From contig OZ252216.1 of NCBI GenBank assembly GCA_965248915.1, positions 1,674,001 to 1,738,000 of the forward strand: DNA of 64,000 nucleotides, in the 5' to 3' direction. Position numbers and translations under genes: made by a program. Shown here one piece after another: positions 47,223-54,809 of this stretch (position 1 is its first letter; the number at the start of each line of letters is the position of its first letter). The stretch comes from CBDFLA01 sp965248915. GTDB taxonomy: Bacteria > Pseudomonadota > Alphaproteobacteria > M2410. Below the pieces are notes generated by a model, which saw only the letters and a program-made list of their open reading frames with translations, had not been told where the DNA came from and did no database searches.

Positions 47223-48296
47223 TTAGCTGACGCCGATTTTTTTCTGCAGCGATTTGTTCGACGTCGTGTAGCCAAGCTTAAGCTCGACATCTGGATGGAT
47301 GGTCTTGAAACATCCACGTGCTGCCAAGGCAGCTTCATGAAATGCCGAGAGAATGAGTTTGAGTTTGCCGGGATAAGTGACGATATCGCCAATGGCAAAG
47401 ATGCCAGGCTTGTCGGTTTCGAAGAACTCTGTATCAACCGGAATCTTGTCTTCCTCATCAAACTTGAATCCAAAATTCGCGACCGGCCCGAGCTTCATGG
47501 TGAGCCCAAAGAACGGCAGCAACATGTCACATTCGAGATCATAGTCGCCGTCTTCCTTGGTCGTAAACGAGACCGCTGAGAGCTGGCCATTCTCACCTTT
47601 CAACTCTTTCATCTGCGCGATGTGGAGCTGAACTTTTCCTTCGTCAACCAGGGCTTCCATCTTCTCAATAGAATCAGGGGCGGCTCGAAAGCCAGCCCGG
47701 CGGTGCACCAAGGTGAGGCTCTTCGCAATGGGGGCTAAGTGAATGGTCCAGTCAAGCGCGCTATCCCCACCGCCGGCAATGATGAGGCGGCGGTCTCGAA
47801 ACTGCTCCATCTTACGAACCGCGTAGAAGACGGACGTGCCTTCATATCCTTCGATGCCAGGCACCGGGGGACGCTTCGGCGTGAAACTTCCCCCACCGGC
47901 TGCAATCATCACAGCACCCCCCTCGATCACCGTGTCTGCATCGGTGGTCAAGCGAAATCGACCATTAGGTAGTCTCTCAAGAGAGGTCGCTAACTGATTG
48001 AAATGATGGACTGCGCCGAACGGCTCAGCCTGTTCCAACAGATTGTCCGTGAGCTCTTGTCCTGTGACGGCTGGAAATCCTGGAATGTCGTAGATCGGCT
48101 TTTCTGGGTAGAGCTCAGCGCATTGCCCACCGGGTCGATCCAAAACATCGACCACATGAGCTGACAGCCCCAAAATCCCAAGTTCAAAGACGGCGAAGAT
48201 GCCGGCAGGCCCACCCCCGATAATGATCACGTCGGTCTCATAGTGCCCGCCATATTCCGCGGCCGGTTGCCCCGGCTCATTCTCATCTTGCGTCAT
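47223..48296 (-). CDS. Ferredoxin--NADP+ reductase, thioredoxin-reductase type
   Basis: An FAD enzyme of 357 residues that moves electrons between NADPH and ferredoxin (or flavodoxin). It has a first Rossmann motif GGGPAGIFA, an NADP motif GGGDSALDW and the FAD-binding IFAIGDI. It lacks the redox CxxC of thioredoxin reductases, as expected of the FNR2 family (YumC-like). I chose ATG 48296 (MTQDENEP); an in-frame start at 48374 would add 26 residues. It may share a transcript with the methyltransferase downstream. Confidence 0.93.
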   Translation of the reverse strand: MTQDENEPGQPAAEYGGHYETDVIIIGGGPAGIFAVFELGILGLSAHVVDVLDRPGGQCAELYPEKPIYDIPGFPAVTGQELTDNLLEQAEPFGAVHHFNQLATSLERLPNGRFRLTTDADTVIEGGAVMIAAGGGSFTPKRPPVPGIEGYEGTSVFYAVRKMEQFRDRRLIIAGGGDSALDWTIHLAPIAKSLTLVHRRAGFRAAPDSIEKMEALVDEGKVQLHIAQMKELKGENGQLSAVSFTTKEDGDYDLECDMLLPFFGLTMKLGPVANFGFKFDEEDKIPVDTEFFETDKPGIFAIGDIVTYPGKLKLILSAFHEAALAARGCFKTIHPDVELKLGYTTSNKSLQKKIGVS

Positions 48297-48543
48297 CAGC
48301 GCTCTCTCGCCCCTCTCATTGGGTGTCCCTTGATCGGTTTGCGGCATTTGAGCCTCAACGCAGCCGATTCTCAAGCAGAACCTTCATCATCCGTAGGGTT
48401 TTTGAGCTTTTTCCGGGGCGATCTTTTCTCTTCGGTCCCATGAGGCAAGGGAGACGCACTTTTCTTGCAAAGTCAGCTGTGACAACTTCAGCCGTGGACG
48501 CCGCCAACCAAAAACACTATTTTTCCGATGACGACGAAGAGGC

Positions 48544-48972
48544 ATGAGACCTCCCACCAAAAGACCGAGGACAAAGGTGACAAAATCCACCGAAAACGGA
48601 ACACCAGACCAAGGCCAATCTGACATCTTGCCGGCCAAAGACTGTACCCAAATGAGTGAGATTCGGGCTGGCATTGACCATCTCGACCGGGAATTGGTCA
48701 CTCTTCTTGCCGAACGCTTGACCTATATTGTCCGGGCTGGAGAAATCAAACCGACCCGAGACACGGTGCGCGATGAATGGCGGATCGAAGATGTGGTCTC
48801 CAAAGTCCTGACAGAAGCTGAGCGCATTGGCTTTCCTGTTGAGATCGCTGAGCCTGTATGGCGTCTCTTGATCGAAAAGTGCATCGCCCACGAATTCGTT
48901 GTCTTTGACGAACGGACAGACGAGAGCTCTGAAGGCGACGCGCAAGCCCCCCTCCTCACCGCCGCCAACTAG
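48544..48972 (+). CDS. Chorismate mutase, AroQ/PchB type
   Basis: A 142-residue helical chorismate mutase. The core IRAGIDHLDRELVTLLAERL and VSKVLTEAERIGFP give the three-helix AroQ fold. The preceding DCTQM resembles the start of isochorismate pyruvate-lyase PchB (PEDCT-like), so it may act on isochorismate. The N-terminal 35 residues are basic and low-complexity. Its stop lies about 28 bases before the natural ATG of the following SnoaL-like gene. Confidence 0.88.
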   Translation: MRPPTKRPRTKVTKSTENGTPDQGQSDILPAKDCTQMSEIRAGIDHLDRELVTLLAERLTYIVRAGEIKPTRDTVRDEWRIEDVVSKVLTEAERIGFPVEIAEPVWRLLIEKCIAHEFVVFDERTDESSEGDAQAPLLTAAN

Positions 48973-49010
48973 AACTCGCTTGCGGCAGTACACAAGAACA
49001 TGACCGTATC

Positions 49011-49017
49011 AAAAAAG
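49011..49017 (+). other. A-AAA-AAG slippery heptamer at the start of the SnoaL-like frame
   Basis: Reading from ATG 49000 gives MTVSKK and meets A-AAA-AAG in the correct phase for a -1 shift. A -1 shift there continues as DQIRALLKSIETG, the frame of the gene at 49032. The heptamer is the E. coli dnaX type. Either recoding or one missing A would explain it. Confidence 0.6.
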
Positions 49018-49031
49018 ACCAGATCCGGGCC

Positions 49032-49904
49032 TTGCTCAAGAGCATCGAGACTGGCGACCCTGGCCCCATCGCTGTGGTCAATGAAGCAAAGTACATTCAA
49101 CACAATCCGCAAACCCATGAAGGCAGCGAAGGACTGGCCGCCCTCTTCAAGCGATTGTCGAAAACCGGTCCGCGCGTCAATATCGTGCGCGCCTTTGAGG
49201 ATGACGAATTCGTCTTTGCCCATACCGAGTATGACTTCGTAAGCCGACGCATTGGCTTTGAGATCTTTAGGTTCGAGTACGGTCAGGCCGTGGAGCATTG
49301 GGACAACATTCAACAACGACAAGGACCGAACCAATCCGGTCGCAGCATGGTGGGCGGTATCACTGCATCCTCTGATCACGCCAAGACTGAGAGCAATCGC
49401 ACCCTCATTCGGTCTTTCATGGAAACCGTACTCGTCAGGAAACAGTTGGATCGTTTGAGTGACTTTATTGATGAGAGCACTTACGCCGAACACAGCCCGC
49501 AGCTTAACGACAACATCTCGGCCCTCAGGTCTGCATTAGAAGCCGAGAAGAACGGCGTCAAACGCATCGACTATCAGCATATCCATCGCATTTTAGCTGA
49601 GGGAGATTTTGTCCTTTGCGTCAGCGAAGGGAGCAAGAGCGGCAAGGAAGCACCAAAGAAGTTCTACTTTGATGATTGGGATGCAGATCGAACCGCAGAC
49701 TTAGCAACGCCTGTGCTTGGGGGATTCGCCATCATTTTCGGACTGATCAGCTTTGTTATTCGAGAGCCAATTCGATTGGCTGCAGCCGGAGCAATCTTAG
49801 GCGCCGGCGCGATCACCTTTCAGTTTGCGGTCATGGCACTGTTCGCCATCGTTGCCGCCATCATCATCGCCGCGATTATCACACAATTGGACTTCGACTT
49901 TTAG
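49032..49904 (+). CDS. SnoaL/NTF2-like tandem-domain protein with C-terminal membrane segments (frameshifted start)
   Basis: A 290-residue frame with two NTF2/SnoaL-type domains (about residues 3-95, with KYIQHNPQTHEG; and about 118-200, with TYAEHSPQLNDN and VLCVSEGS). A C-terminal hydrophobic tail of about 60 residues forms two or three helices. The annotated start is a TTG without a ribosome binding site, inside homology. The likely natural start is ATG 49000, in a different frame across an A6 tract. The role is unknown; SnoaL folds often act on small cyclic metabolites. The membrane tail is unusual for the fold. Confidence 0.7.
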   Translation: MLKSIETGDPGPIAVVNEAKYIQHNPQTHEGSEGLAALFKRLSKTGPRVNIVRAFEDDEFVFAHTEYDFVSRRIGFEIFRFEYGQAVEHWDNIQQRQGPNQSGRSMVGGITASSDHAKTESNRTLIRSFMETVLVRKQLDRLSDFIDESTYAEHSPQLNDNISALRSALEAEKNGVKRIDYQHIHRILAEGDFVLCVSEGSKSGKEAPKKFYFDDWDADRTADLATPVLGGFAIIFGLISFVIREPIRLAAAGAILGAGAITFQFAVMALFAIVAAIIIAAIITQLDFDF

Positions 49905-49926
49905 TCCGGCTCCAGTCGACGGATCA

Positions 49927-50097
49927 TTACGCGACATCAGTCAGCGGTAACTCGTGATTCTGTTTTTCGCATTTGCAATGATCGTTCACGTCCTGATCAG
50001 AGGCGTGCTTCTCCGGCCAGCATGCTCGGCACATCAACCCAATGGCCGCTCTATACAGTGTGGGTTCGGGAGGAAACGCTGCAGCTTTACGGTTCAT
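49927..50097 (-). CDS. Small Cys/His-rich ORF (doubtful)
   Basis: A 56-residue frame starting MNRKAAAFPPEPTLYRAAIG, with a Cys/His cluster (CRAC, H, H, CKC). The spacing resembles a small zinc-binding ribbon. No ribosome binding site is visible, so it may be a chance ORF. It is the only coding-like frame in the gap between the SnoaL-like gene and the IS remnants. Confidence 0.3.
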   Translation of the reverse strand: MNRKAAAFPPEPTLYRAAIGLMCRACWPEKHASDQDVNDHCKCEKQNHELPLTDVA

Positions 50098-50349
50098 TTC
50101 TAAATGACATAGAGCCGTAGAACACTTAGTTGAAACAAAGAAGGTCTAACAAGGGGACGTGACATAGGCCCGGACCATCCTCAGGATCTCGGACTTAAAT
50201 CGCTTACCGGAGGGTCGATGACCCGCCACACTTTTTCCAATAAGATGGAAGTCGCGACACAGTCCACCGATAGCAGCCAGGCTCATGGCCGCCGCAGATT
50301 GAGGACTGTCGTGAGTCAATTCGTCTTGATGACGCGAATACAATGCCGC

Positions 50350-50559
50350 AAGCCGACAGACAATGCCTTCATTGAATCGTTCAACGGAAAGTTCCGGGCA
50401 GAATGCCTGAACACACACTGGTTCATGAGCCTAGAAGACGCTCGGGAAAAGATGGAGGCTTGGCGTAGAGACTACAACGAGGTAAGACCACATAGCGCGA
50501 TTGGCAACAAACCCCCGATCGAGCTGATCAACATCACGGCAGCACAGTCCCCGCCGTGA
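50350..50559 (+). pseudogene. IS3-family transposase fragment (C-terminal 69 codons)
   Basis: Only the last third of an IS3-type OrfB remains: KPTDNAFIESFNGKFRAECL, then a W-R-R-D-Y-N-x-x-R-P-H-S-A-I-G run, ending at a normal stop. The catalytic Glu of the DDE triad is in this fragment, but the earlier two Asp are lost. Sequence to the left is unrelated. The right end abuts the IS1182 remnant. Confidence 0.85.
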
Positions 50560-50604
50560 GATTGCAACCCGGAAAATCTCCAGCCGGGTGGTCCAATGAT
50601 GGGT

Positions 50605-51239
50605 AGCGCTTCACAGGCTGCCATGGGATCAGTCGGTGACATGGCCTTTGGCTTGCGGGCTGGATTGGTCGGCGTGTTCTCGCTCTCAAGGGCATTGAGA
50701 TACTCTTTGATCGCCCGGCGCGCGCGCTGCTCCTGTGACCATTCAACATCAGAACCTTCAATCCGCTGGAACCGACTGGCGTCTGCCTCGATCACGCTGG
50801 TGTCAACGGCAAAGCCTTCACCCTTGACCAGCCCTGCATCCATGCACTGGCGTACACTGCGTTCAAACACTTTGCGGAAGAGGTCGCCGTCCCGGAAGCG
50901 GCCATGGCGATTGACCGAGAAGGTCGAATGGTTCGGCACTGTGTCTTCCAGTCCGAGATGGCAGAACCATCTGTAGGCAAGATTGAGTTCGACTTCCTGA
51001 CAGAGCTTGCGTTCTGAACGGATCGAGTAACAATAGCTGACCAACAGCATCCGGATCATCAACTCGGGATCAACGGACGGGCATCCTGTGTGGCTGTAAA
51101 AAGGTGAAAGCTCCGAGCGCACCCACCCCACATCAAGAGCCGCATCAATCCGGCGCAGAAGATGATCTGCAGGAACACGATCCTCAATGTTGAACTCGTA
51201 AGACAGACGATCTTGCTGGCCTGTGCGCGGTCCCATCAT
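50605..51239 (-). pseudogene. IS1182-type transposase, truncated
   Basis: The N-terminal 210 or so residues of an IS1182-family enzyme: RLSYEFNIEDRVPADHLLRR, the SVDPELMIRMLLVSYCY domain and the first catalytic Asp region (GFAVDTSVIEADASR). Homology stops near TDPMAAC, where the frame runs into the IS3 remnant on the opposite strand and makes a nonsense tail. It cannot be active. Confidence 0.82.
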
Positions 51240-51571
51240 GATCGATCCTCCTGTCCGGTATCACCAAACCAAGTGAATCACACGCAAACCGCCACTTCAA
51301 TGGAGTTCTTCAACAGTCTCGGCTAGCGGCGGAACCTATTTTACGTCCCCGCCGTGTCCGAAATTAACTGCGGATTCAACTGGTGAACGCAACCCTTCGC
51401 GGACATTGGGCCATGAAACTCAGACAACCTCCTCGACGAACCGCTCGGTGTCCAATCTCGATATCGCTCGTAGGTGGGAATGTCTTCAGCGCCGCGGGAG
51501 GTCCTCCGACTTAAAGGCAAGCCACTCAAACCGTTCCATGCGAGCGGGGTGTTCAAATTCCACCCGCATGG
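51240..51571. other. Gene-free flank between IS1182 remnant and IS1-family element
   Basis: About 330 bases with no intact gene. On the minus strand at 51486-51568 a short frame (MRVEFEHPARMERFEWLAFK and a stop) looks like the C-terminal end of a gene whose upstream part lies beyond the IS1-family element (see 54810-54982). Confidence 0.45.
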
Positions 51572-51579
51572 CAAAAATC

Positions 51580-51600
51580 GGTAGTGGGTCAGTTTGAAAT
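51580..51600 (+). repeat. Left terminal inverted repeat of the IS1-family transposon
   Basis: Twenty-one bases beginning GGTAGTGGGTCAG, the exact reverse complement of the right end. The transposase stop codon lies inside it (51589-51591). Confidence 0.95.
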
Positions 51601-52470
51601 GTTCTTTTTGTAGGGGCCGCGCTTCTTTGGCGCATCTTCTGCGTCTTCTAGCAATTGCACAATATCACGCATTTCCCAAAGTCGGTCTGAAACGCCCGCC
51701 GCCATTGCTGGCGTCATGCGAAGCGTTTTGTGTATCCGAACAAAATTGTAGTACACCATATGGAGCGCCACGGCGTGGGCGTGGTTTTCAACCTTTTTGC
51801 TGAAACCGTTGGTTAATCTGGTGAAGCGGCGCATGTGCATACGCATTGTTAGGTTGCTGCGCTCAACGTAAGACGTGCTAACGAGCCTCTTGTCGGGGTT
51901 GCCCTCTACTCGACGCTTTTTCGTGCCAGTGCAATCGGCGGGGCTATATCTGCCTTTCATGCTTTCCGGCGCATTACCATACATTTTAATTAGCTGAGCA
52001 TAATCGACATCGGAGCCAAATGCGCCTTCGACTGCATCAAGATAAGCACGGTGGCCGTCGCTGGTGAGCTGAACCCGATTTGAAAGACGTGATGCCAGAT
52101 CGTCCATGAACCACATTGCGTATTCAGCATCACGGCCACCGACGAGATAAGAGACGATCAACTTGCTTTCCGCGTCAAGCGCTGTCCAGGTCCATGTATC
52201 ACCGGCGTTGGATGGTGCCGCCTTGGCTGTTTTGACGTTCTTTTGCTTAGCGTAGGTGAAGGACCAAATCTCATCAACTTCTACTCTGGTCGTTTGTAGG
52301 TTTCGGACGTGTTGATCATGATAAGTGGCGCAGGCTTTGCCCGCGTCAATCAGGAGCTTGGAAATGGTGTTTTTGCTGGCCCCAGTCACACGGACAATAG
52401 AGCGGATGCTGTTACCCTCACAAAGCAAGTGGAGAATTGTTGCTCGATCTTTGGAGGATAGCTTGTTCAT
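51589..52470 (-). CDS. IS1-family transposase
   Basis: A single-frame DDE transposase of 293 residues. It has an N-terminal HTH (RATILHLLCEGNSIRSIVRVTGASKNTISKLL), a catalytic-region VDEIWSFTYAKQKN, then LTSDGHRAYLDAV and YVERSNLTMRMHMRRF, which supply Asp, Asp and Glu. This is the long, non-frameshifted type found in alphaproteobacteria. I chose ATG 52470, since the frame start at 52713 lies inside the toxin gene region. Its stop codon is encoded by the left inverted repeat, so the gene fills the left end of the element. It is divergent from the toxin gene across 106 bases. Confidence 0.93.
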   Translation of the reverse strand: MNKLSSKDRATILHLLCEGNSIRSIVRVTGASKNTISKLLIDAGKACATYHDQHVRNLQTTRVEVDEIWSFTYAKQKNVKTAKAAPSNAGDTWTWTALDAESKLIVSYLVGGRDAEYAMWFMDDLASRLSNRVQLTSDGHRAYLDAVEGAFGSDVDYAQLIKMYGNAPESMKGRYSPADCTGTKKRRVEGNPDKRLVSTSYVERSNLTMRMHMRRFTRLTNGFSKKVENHAHAVALHMVYYNFVRIHKTLRMTPAMAAGVSDRLWEMRDIVQLLEDAEDAPKKRGPYKKNISN

Positions 52471-52482
52471 GACCATCAAATA

Positions 52483-52517
52483 TGACCTTTCGTTGCTTAA
52501 GTCAAGCATAAAGGTCA
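52483..52517. promoter_or_regulatory. Inverted repeat between transposase and toxin genes
   Basis: The arms TGACCTTT (52483) and AAAGGTCA (52510) enclose a smaller GCTT/AAGC pair. The site lies 13 bases upstream of the transposase start and about 60 bases upstream of the toxin. It could be an operator through which the HTH antitoxin also controls transposition. Confidence 0.55.
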
Positions 52518-52542
52518 GTTTAACATTATATGACAAAATAGG

Positions 52543-52571
52543 TTGAATCGCTGATTCTAAGACGTTATATA
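52543..52571 (+). promoter_or_regulatory. Toxin-antitoxin promoter giving a leaderless message
   Basis: TTGAAT (52543-52548), a 17-base spacer and TATATA (52566-52571) form a good sigma-70 promoter. The -10 box ends only 5 bases before the toxin ATG, so transcription should begin at or next to the start codon. No ribosome binding site exists, consistent with leaderless translation. Confidence 0.6.
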
Positions 52572-52576
52572 TACCT

Positions 52577-52873
52577 ATGGAAATCGAGTTCGCGGACAAA
52601 TCGTTGGCACTCATTGAGACCGATGAGGCTGGCGCGACACGGCTTCCAGTCTCTGTGATCAAGTCGGCACGACGAAAGCTGACCACATTACGGGCCGCAG
52701 TTGATGACCGCACACTAAGGAACTGGAAGAGTTTGCACTACGAAAAACTGAGTGGTGACCGCGAAGGTCAAAGGTCTATCAGATTGAATGACAAATACAG
52801 GTTGGTGTTTACGTTGGATAGCGAAGTTGAGCCTCAAAAAGCCAGGATTTTGTCGATAGAGGATTATCATTGA
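52577..52873 (+). CDS. RelE/ParE-family (HigB-like) toxin
   Basis: A 98-residue toxin of the ParE/RelE fold, likely a ribosome-dependent mRNA interferase. The body LRNWKSLHYEKLSGDREGQ, then SIRLNDKYRLVFTLD, is the HigB core, with basic residues expected at the RNA site. The toxin gene comes before the antitoxin, which is the inverted order typical of hig modules. Its stop TGA overlaps the antitoxin ATG by one base (TGATG). It starts without a leader directly behind a promoter. Confidence 0.9.
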   Translation: MEIEFADKSLALIETDEAGATRLPVSVIKSARRKLTTLRAAVDDRTLRNWKSLHYEKLSGDREGQRSIRLNDKYRLVFTLDSEVEPQKARILSIEDYH

Positions 52874-54015
52874 TGACTAGTATGTCATACGACATAGAGC
52901 ACCCCGGAGTCTTCATAGTAGAGGAGCTGGACGCTCGCGGCTGGGCGCAAACCGACTTGGCTTACATTTTGGGTATGAGCGTTCCTCAATTGAACAAAAT
53001 TCTAAAAGGGAAGGTCGATATTTCCGTAGATATGGCTGCGTCATTGGGGGACGCTTTTGACGTTCCGGCAGAGTTTTTTGCCAATCTTCAAAAACTTTAT
53101 GATCTTCAAAAGGCCAAACTCCCAGACCCAGGTGTTCGCACTCGCGCAGCTTGGCTGTCTAAATTTCCAGTTCGCGAAATGATCAAGCGCGGATGGATTG
53201 AAGAAACTGAGCCTGATCTTCTTGATCTTCAGATGTTGCGTTTCTTTGGTAAGAATAGCATTCAAGAAATTCCCTTTGTCGGTGATGGAAAAGTGTATTC
53301 CCACGCGGCCAAAAAAAATAGCGGTTACGACAACACCACACCGCTTCAATATGTTTGGCTGCACCGGGTCATTAAGATCGCAGAAACCATAGACTGCCCT
53401 GAGTATTCTGAACAATCTTTGCGAGATAACCTTTCAATTATTCGTGCTCATATGATCGACAAAGATGACCTTATTCAAATTCCAAAAATATTAGAAGAAT
53501 GCGGTGTGAGGTTTGTGCTTGTTGAAGCATTACCGGGCGCGAAAATTGATGGAGTTTGTGTCTGGTTAGGCGATCAGCCTGTAATCGGTATTACTACACG
53601 ATTGGACCGACTAGACAATTTTTGCTTCGTGTTGCGTCACGAAATCGAGCATGTTTTGAGGGGTGATGGAAAAGAAGCATCTTTCACTCCGGTAGATGCC
53701 TTTGATGGTGATTACTTCAACAATGATGATCGGCCAAACTTTGAAAAGATCGCTGATGAAGCCGCTGGCGAATTTTGTGTTCCAAGAAAAATGTTGGACT
53801 CGTTTGTATTACGGAAAAGCCCATTTATCTCTGAAAAAGATATGTTGAATTTTGCTGCTCGCGTTAAAATTCACCCTTCGGTTGTTGTCGGGCAAATTCA
53901 AAACAAAACCAAAGAATATGGGTGGTTGAGAAAATATCAAAGAGGCATACGGGAGTATCTTTTTGATTGGGAACATAAGGATGGTTGGGGCCACCAATCG
54001 CCGACCGGATTATAG
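52873..54015 (+). CDS. HigA-type antitoxin fused to ImmA/IrrE metallopeptidase domain
   Basis: A 380-residue protein. Residues about 5-80 are an XRE/HigA HTH (HPGVFIVEELDARGWAQTDLAYILG and PQLNKILKGKVDIS). The C-terminal half is an ImmA/IrrE-type zinc peptidase domain with LRHEIEH at about 255-260 and a second acidic helix (ADEAAGEF). The antitoxin may thus bind DNA and cap the toxin, and may sense or cut something. I chose ATG 52873, which forms the TGATG coupling with the toxin stop; the frame begins at a TTG one codon before. Ordinary HigA proteins are about 100 residues, so the fusion is notable. Confidence 0.92.
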   Translation: MTSMSYDIEHPGVFIVEELDARGWAQTDLAYILGMSVPQLNKILKGKVDISVDMAASLGDAFDVPAEFFANLQKLYDLQKAKLPDPGVRTRAAWLSKFPVREMIKRGWIEETEPDLLDLQMLRFFGKNSIQEIPFVGDGKVYSHAAKKNSGYDNTTPLQYVWLHRVIKIAETIDCPEYSEQSLRDNLSIIRAHMIDKDDLIQIPKILEECGVRFVLVEALPGAKIDGVCVWLGDQPVIGITTRLDRLDNFCFVLRHEIEHVLRGDGKEASFTPVDAFDGDYFNNDDRPNFEKIADEAAGEFCVPRKMLDSFVLRKSPFISEKDMLNFAARVKIHPSVVVGQIQNKTKEYGWLRKYQRGIREYLFDWEHKDGWGHQSPTGL

Positions 54016-54024
54016 GAGAAGGCC

Positions 54025-54522
54025 ATGGCAAAATATAATGAACAAGTGAACCGTCTCTGGGATGAGTGGATAGATGAAACCGGTCAAGACGCGGGTGACC
54101 CGGCTGACTTTATTGAGTGGGCGATGAGCTGTGGTCGTCTTGCACCTAGGCCACAAGACATAAAACAAATCTTACGAAAACAGGTCACTCAAGCCTTACG
54201 CCAAGCAAAGCGTTACGATGAGGATGGAGGGTTTACTTACCGAGCAAAACAATGTGTGACTTTGTTTGAGGATGGTGTGAGCCATAAGCAATATTTCGAC
54301 ACTGATTCAGGCGGAACAAGGACGCTACGGCAAAAAGCCACCTTGCAGCGTCGTGAAGCCATTGCCCATGACGTCTATAGGGGTGTTTGCGATACGGAGC
54401 GGATGAGCAAAATGTTCCCAGATGAACCGCAATTGAACTTCTTTCAGGATTTTTCAGATGATGTAGCTGAGCACCGCGCAGCTGAACAGGCTGAACAGGA
54501 TAAAGGTGAAGAAGCAGCTTAG
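54025..54522 (+). CDS. Third gene of the TA operon, unknown function
   Basis: A 165-residue, highly charged soluble protein I do not recognise. Its N-terminal half is helical with tryptophans (VNRLWDEWIDETGQD). The second half contains a Lys/Arg-rich stretch (TLRQKATLQRREAIA) and an acidic end rich in Glu and Asp. It begins 9 bases after the antitoxin stop with AGGAGAAGG upstream, so it is clearly in the same operon. It could be a TA modulator, a transposition aid or plain cargo; none of these can be told from sequence. Confidence 0.8.
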   Translation: MAKYNEQVNRLWDEWIDETGQDAGDPADFIEWAMSCGRLAPRPQDIKQILRKQVTQALRQAKRYDEDGGFTYRAKQCVTLFEDGVSHKQYFDTDSGGTRTLRQKATLQRREAIAHDVYRGVCDTERMSKMFPDEPQLNFFQDFSDDVAEHRAAEQAEQDKGEEAA

Positions 54523-54746
54523 TCTTTCTTTTTCCACCGGGCAGCGGCGGCTATACTTGCGATTTCTGAGCGCTGTTCAGGCGTGAGTGCTTTTGCGCGG
54601 GCTTTTCCACCCTTTTTGCCGCCCTTGGAAGCTCGTTTCTGTAGCGTGGTTTCCTCCGCCTCATCCTCTTGGCCAGTTGCAATATCCACAACGGACTTGG
54701 CAAGCTGGTTGGGGTCACGTGGACGCTTAGGCTTTTTGTCATTCAT
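54519..54746 (-). CDS. Small basic GGKARA-repeat protein
   Basis: A 75-residue, very basic protein. The N-terminus (RPRDPNQLAKSVVDIATG) is followed by a linker and then KGGKKGGKARAKALTPEQRSEIA and AAAARWKKK, a pattern of small histone H1-like or KGG-type proteins that recur as passengers in bacterial insertion elements. It probably binds nucleic acid. It is convergent with the third TA-operon gene (4-base overlap) and ends the cargo, 42 bases inside the right inverted repeat. Confidence 0.85.
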   Translation of the reverse strand: MNDKKPKRPRDPNQLAKSVVDIATGQEDEAEETTLQKRASKGGKKGGKARAKALTPEQRSEIASIAAAARWKKKD

Positions 54747-54788
54747 AGGTCTAATATGGCACTAGATCTCGCTTTTCGCTAGTCGGTG

Positions 54789-54809
54789 ATTTCAAACTGA
54801 CCCACTACC
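54789..54809 (-). repeat. Right terminal inverted repeat of the IS1-family transposon
   Basis: Exact inverted copy of 51580-51600, ending CCCACTACC. It is followed directly by the target duplication CAAAAATC. Confidence 0.95.

Larger units (their letters stand above)
51580..54809. mobile_element. IS1-family transposon carrying a toxin-antitoxin operon
   Basis: A complete element of 3,230 bases. The ends are perfect 21-bp inverted repeats (51580-51600 and 54789-54809) starting GGTAGTG, as IS1-family ends do. An 8-bp target duplication, CAAAAATC, flanks both sides (51572-51579 and 54810-54817); 8-9 bp is normal for IS1. Inside are the transposase, a RelE/HigB-like toxin, a HigA-ImmA antitoxin, an unknown gene and a small basic protein gene. 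Intact ends, matching duplication and open reading frames all suggest a recent, possibly still mobile, insertion. Most IS1 members are about 0.7-1 kb and carry only a transposase. Confidence 0.9.

Noticed and set aside
50146..50418. Minus-strand frame over the IS3 fragment
   Set aside because: It overlaps the conserved IS3 OrfB C-terminus in antisense and resembles nothing known.
51589..52713. Longer start for the IS1-family transposase at 52713
   Set aside because: The extra 81 codons cross the promoter and the start of the toxin gene and match no transposase N-terminus; ATG 52470 gives a normal one.
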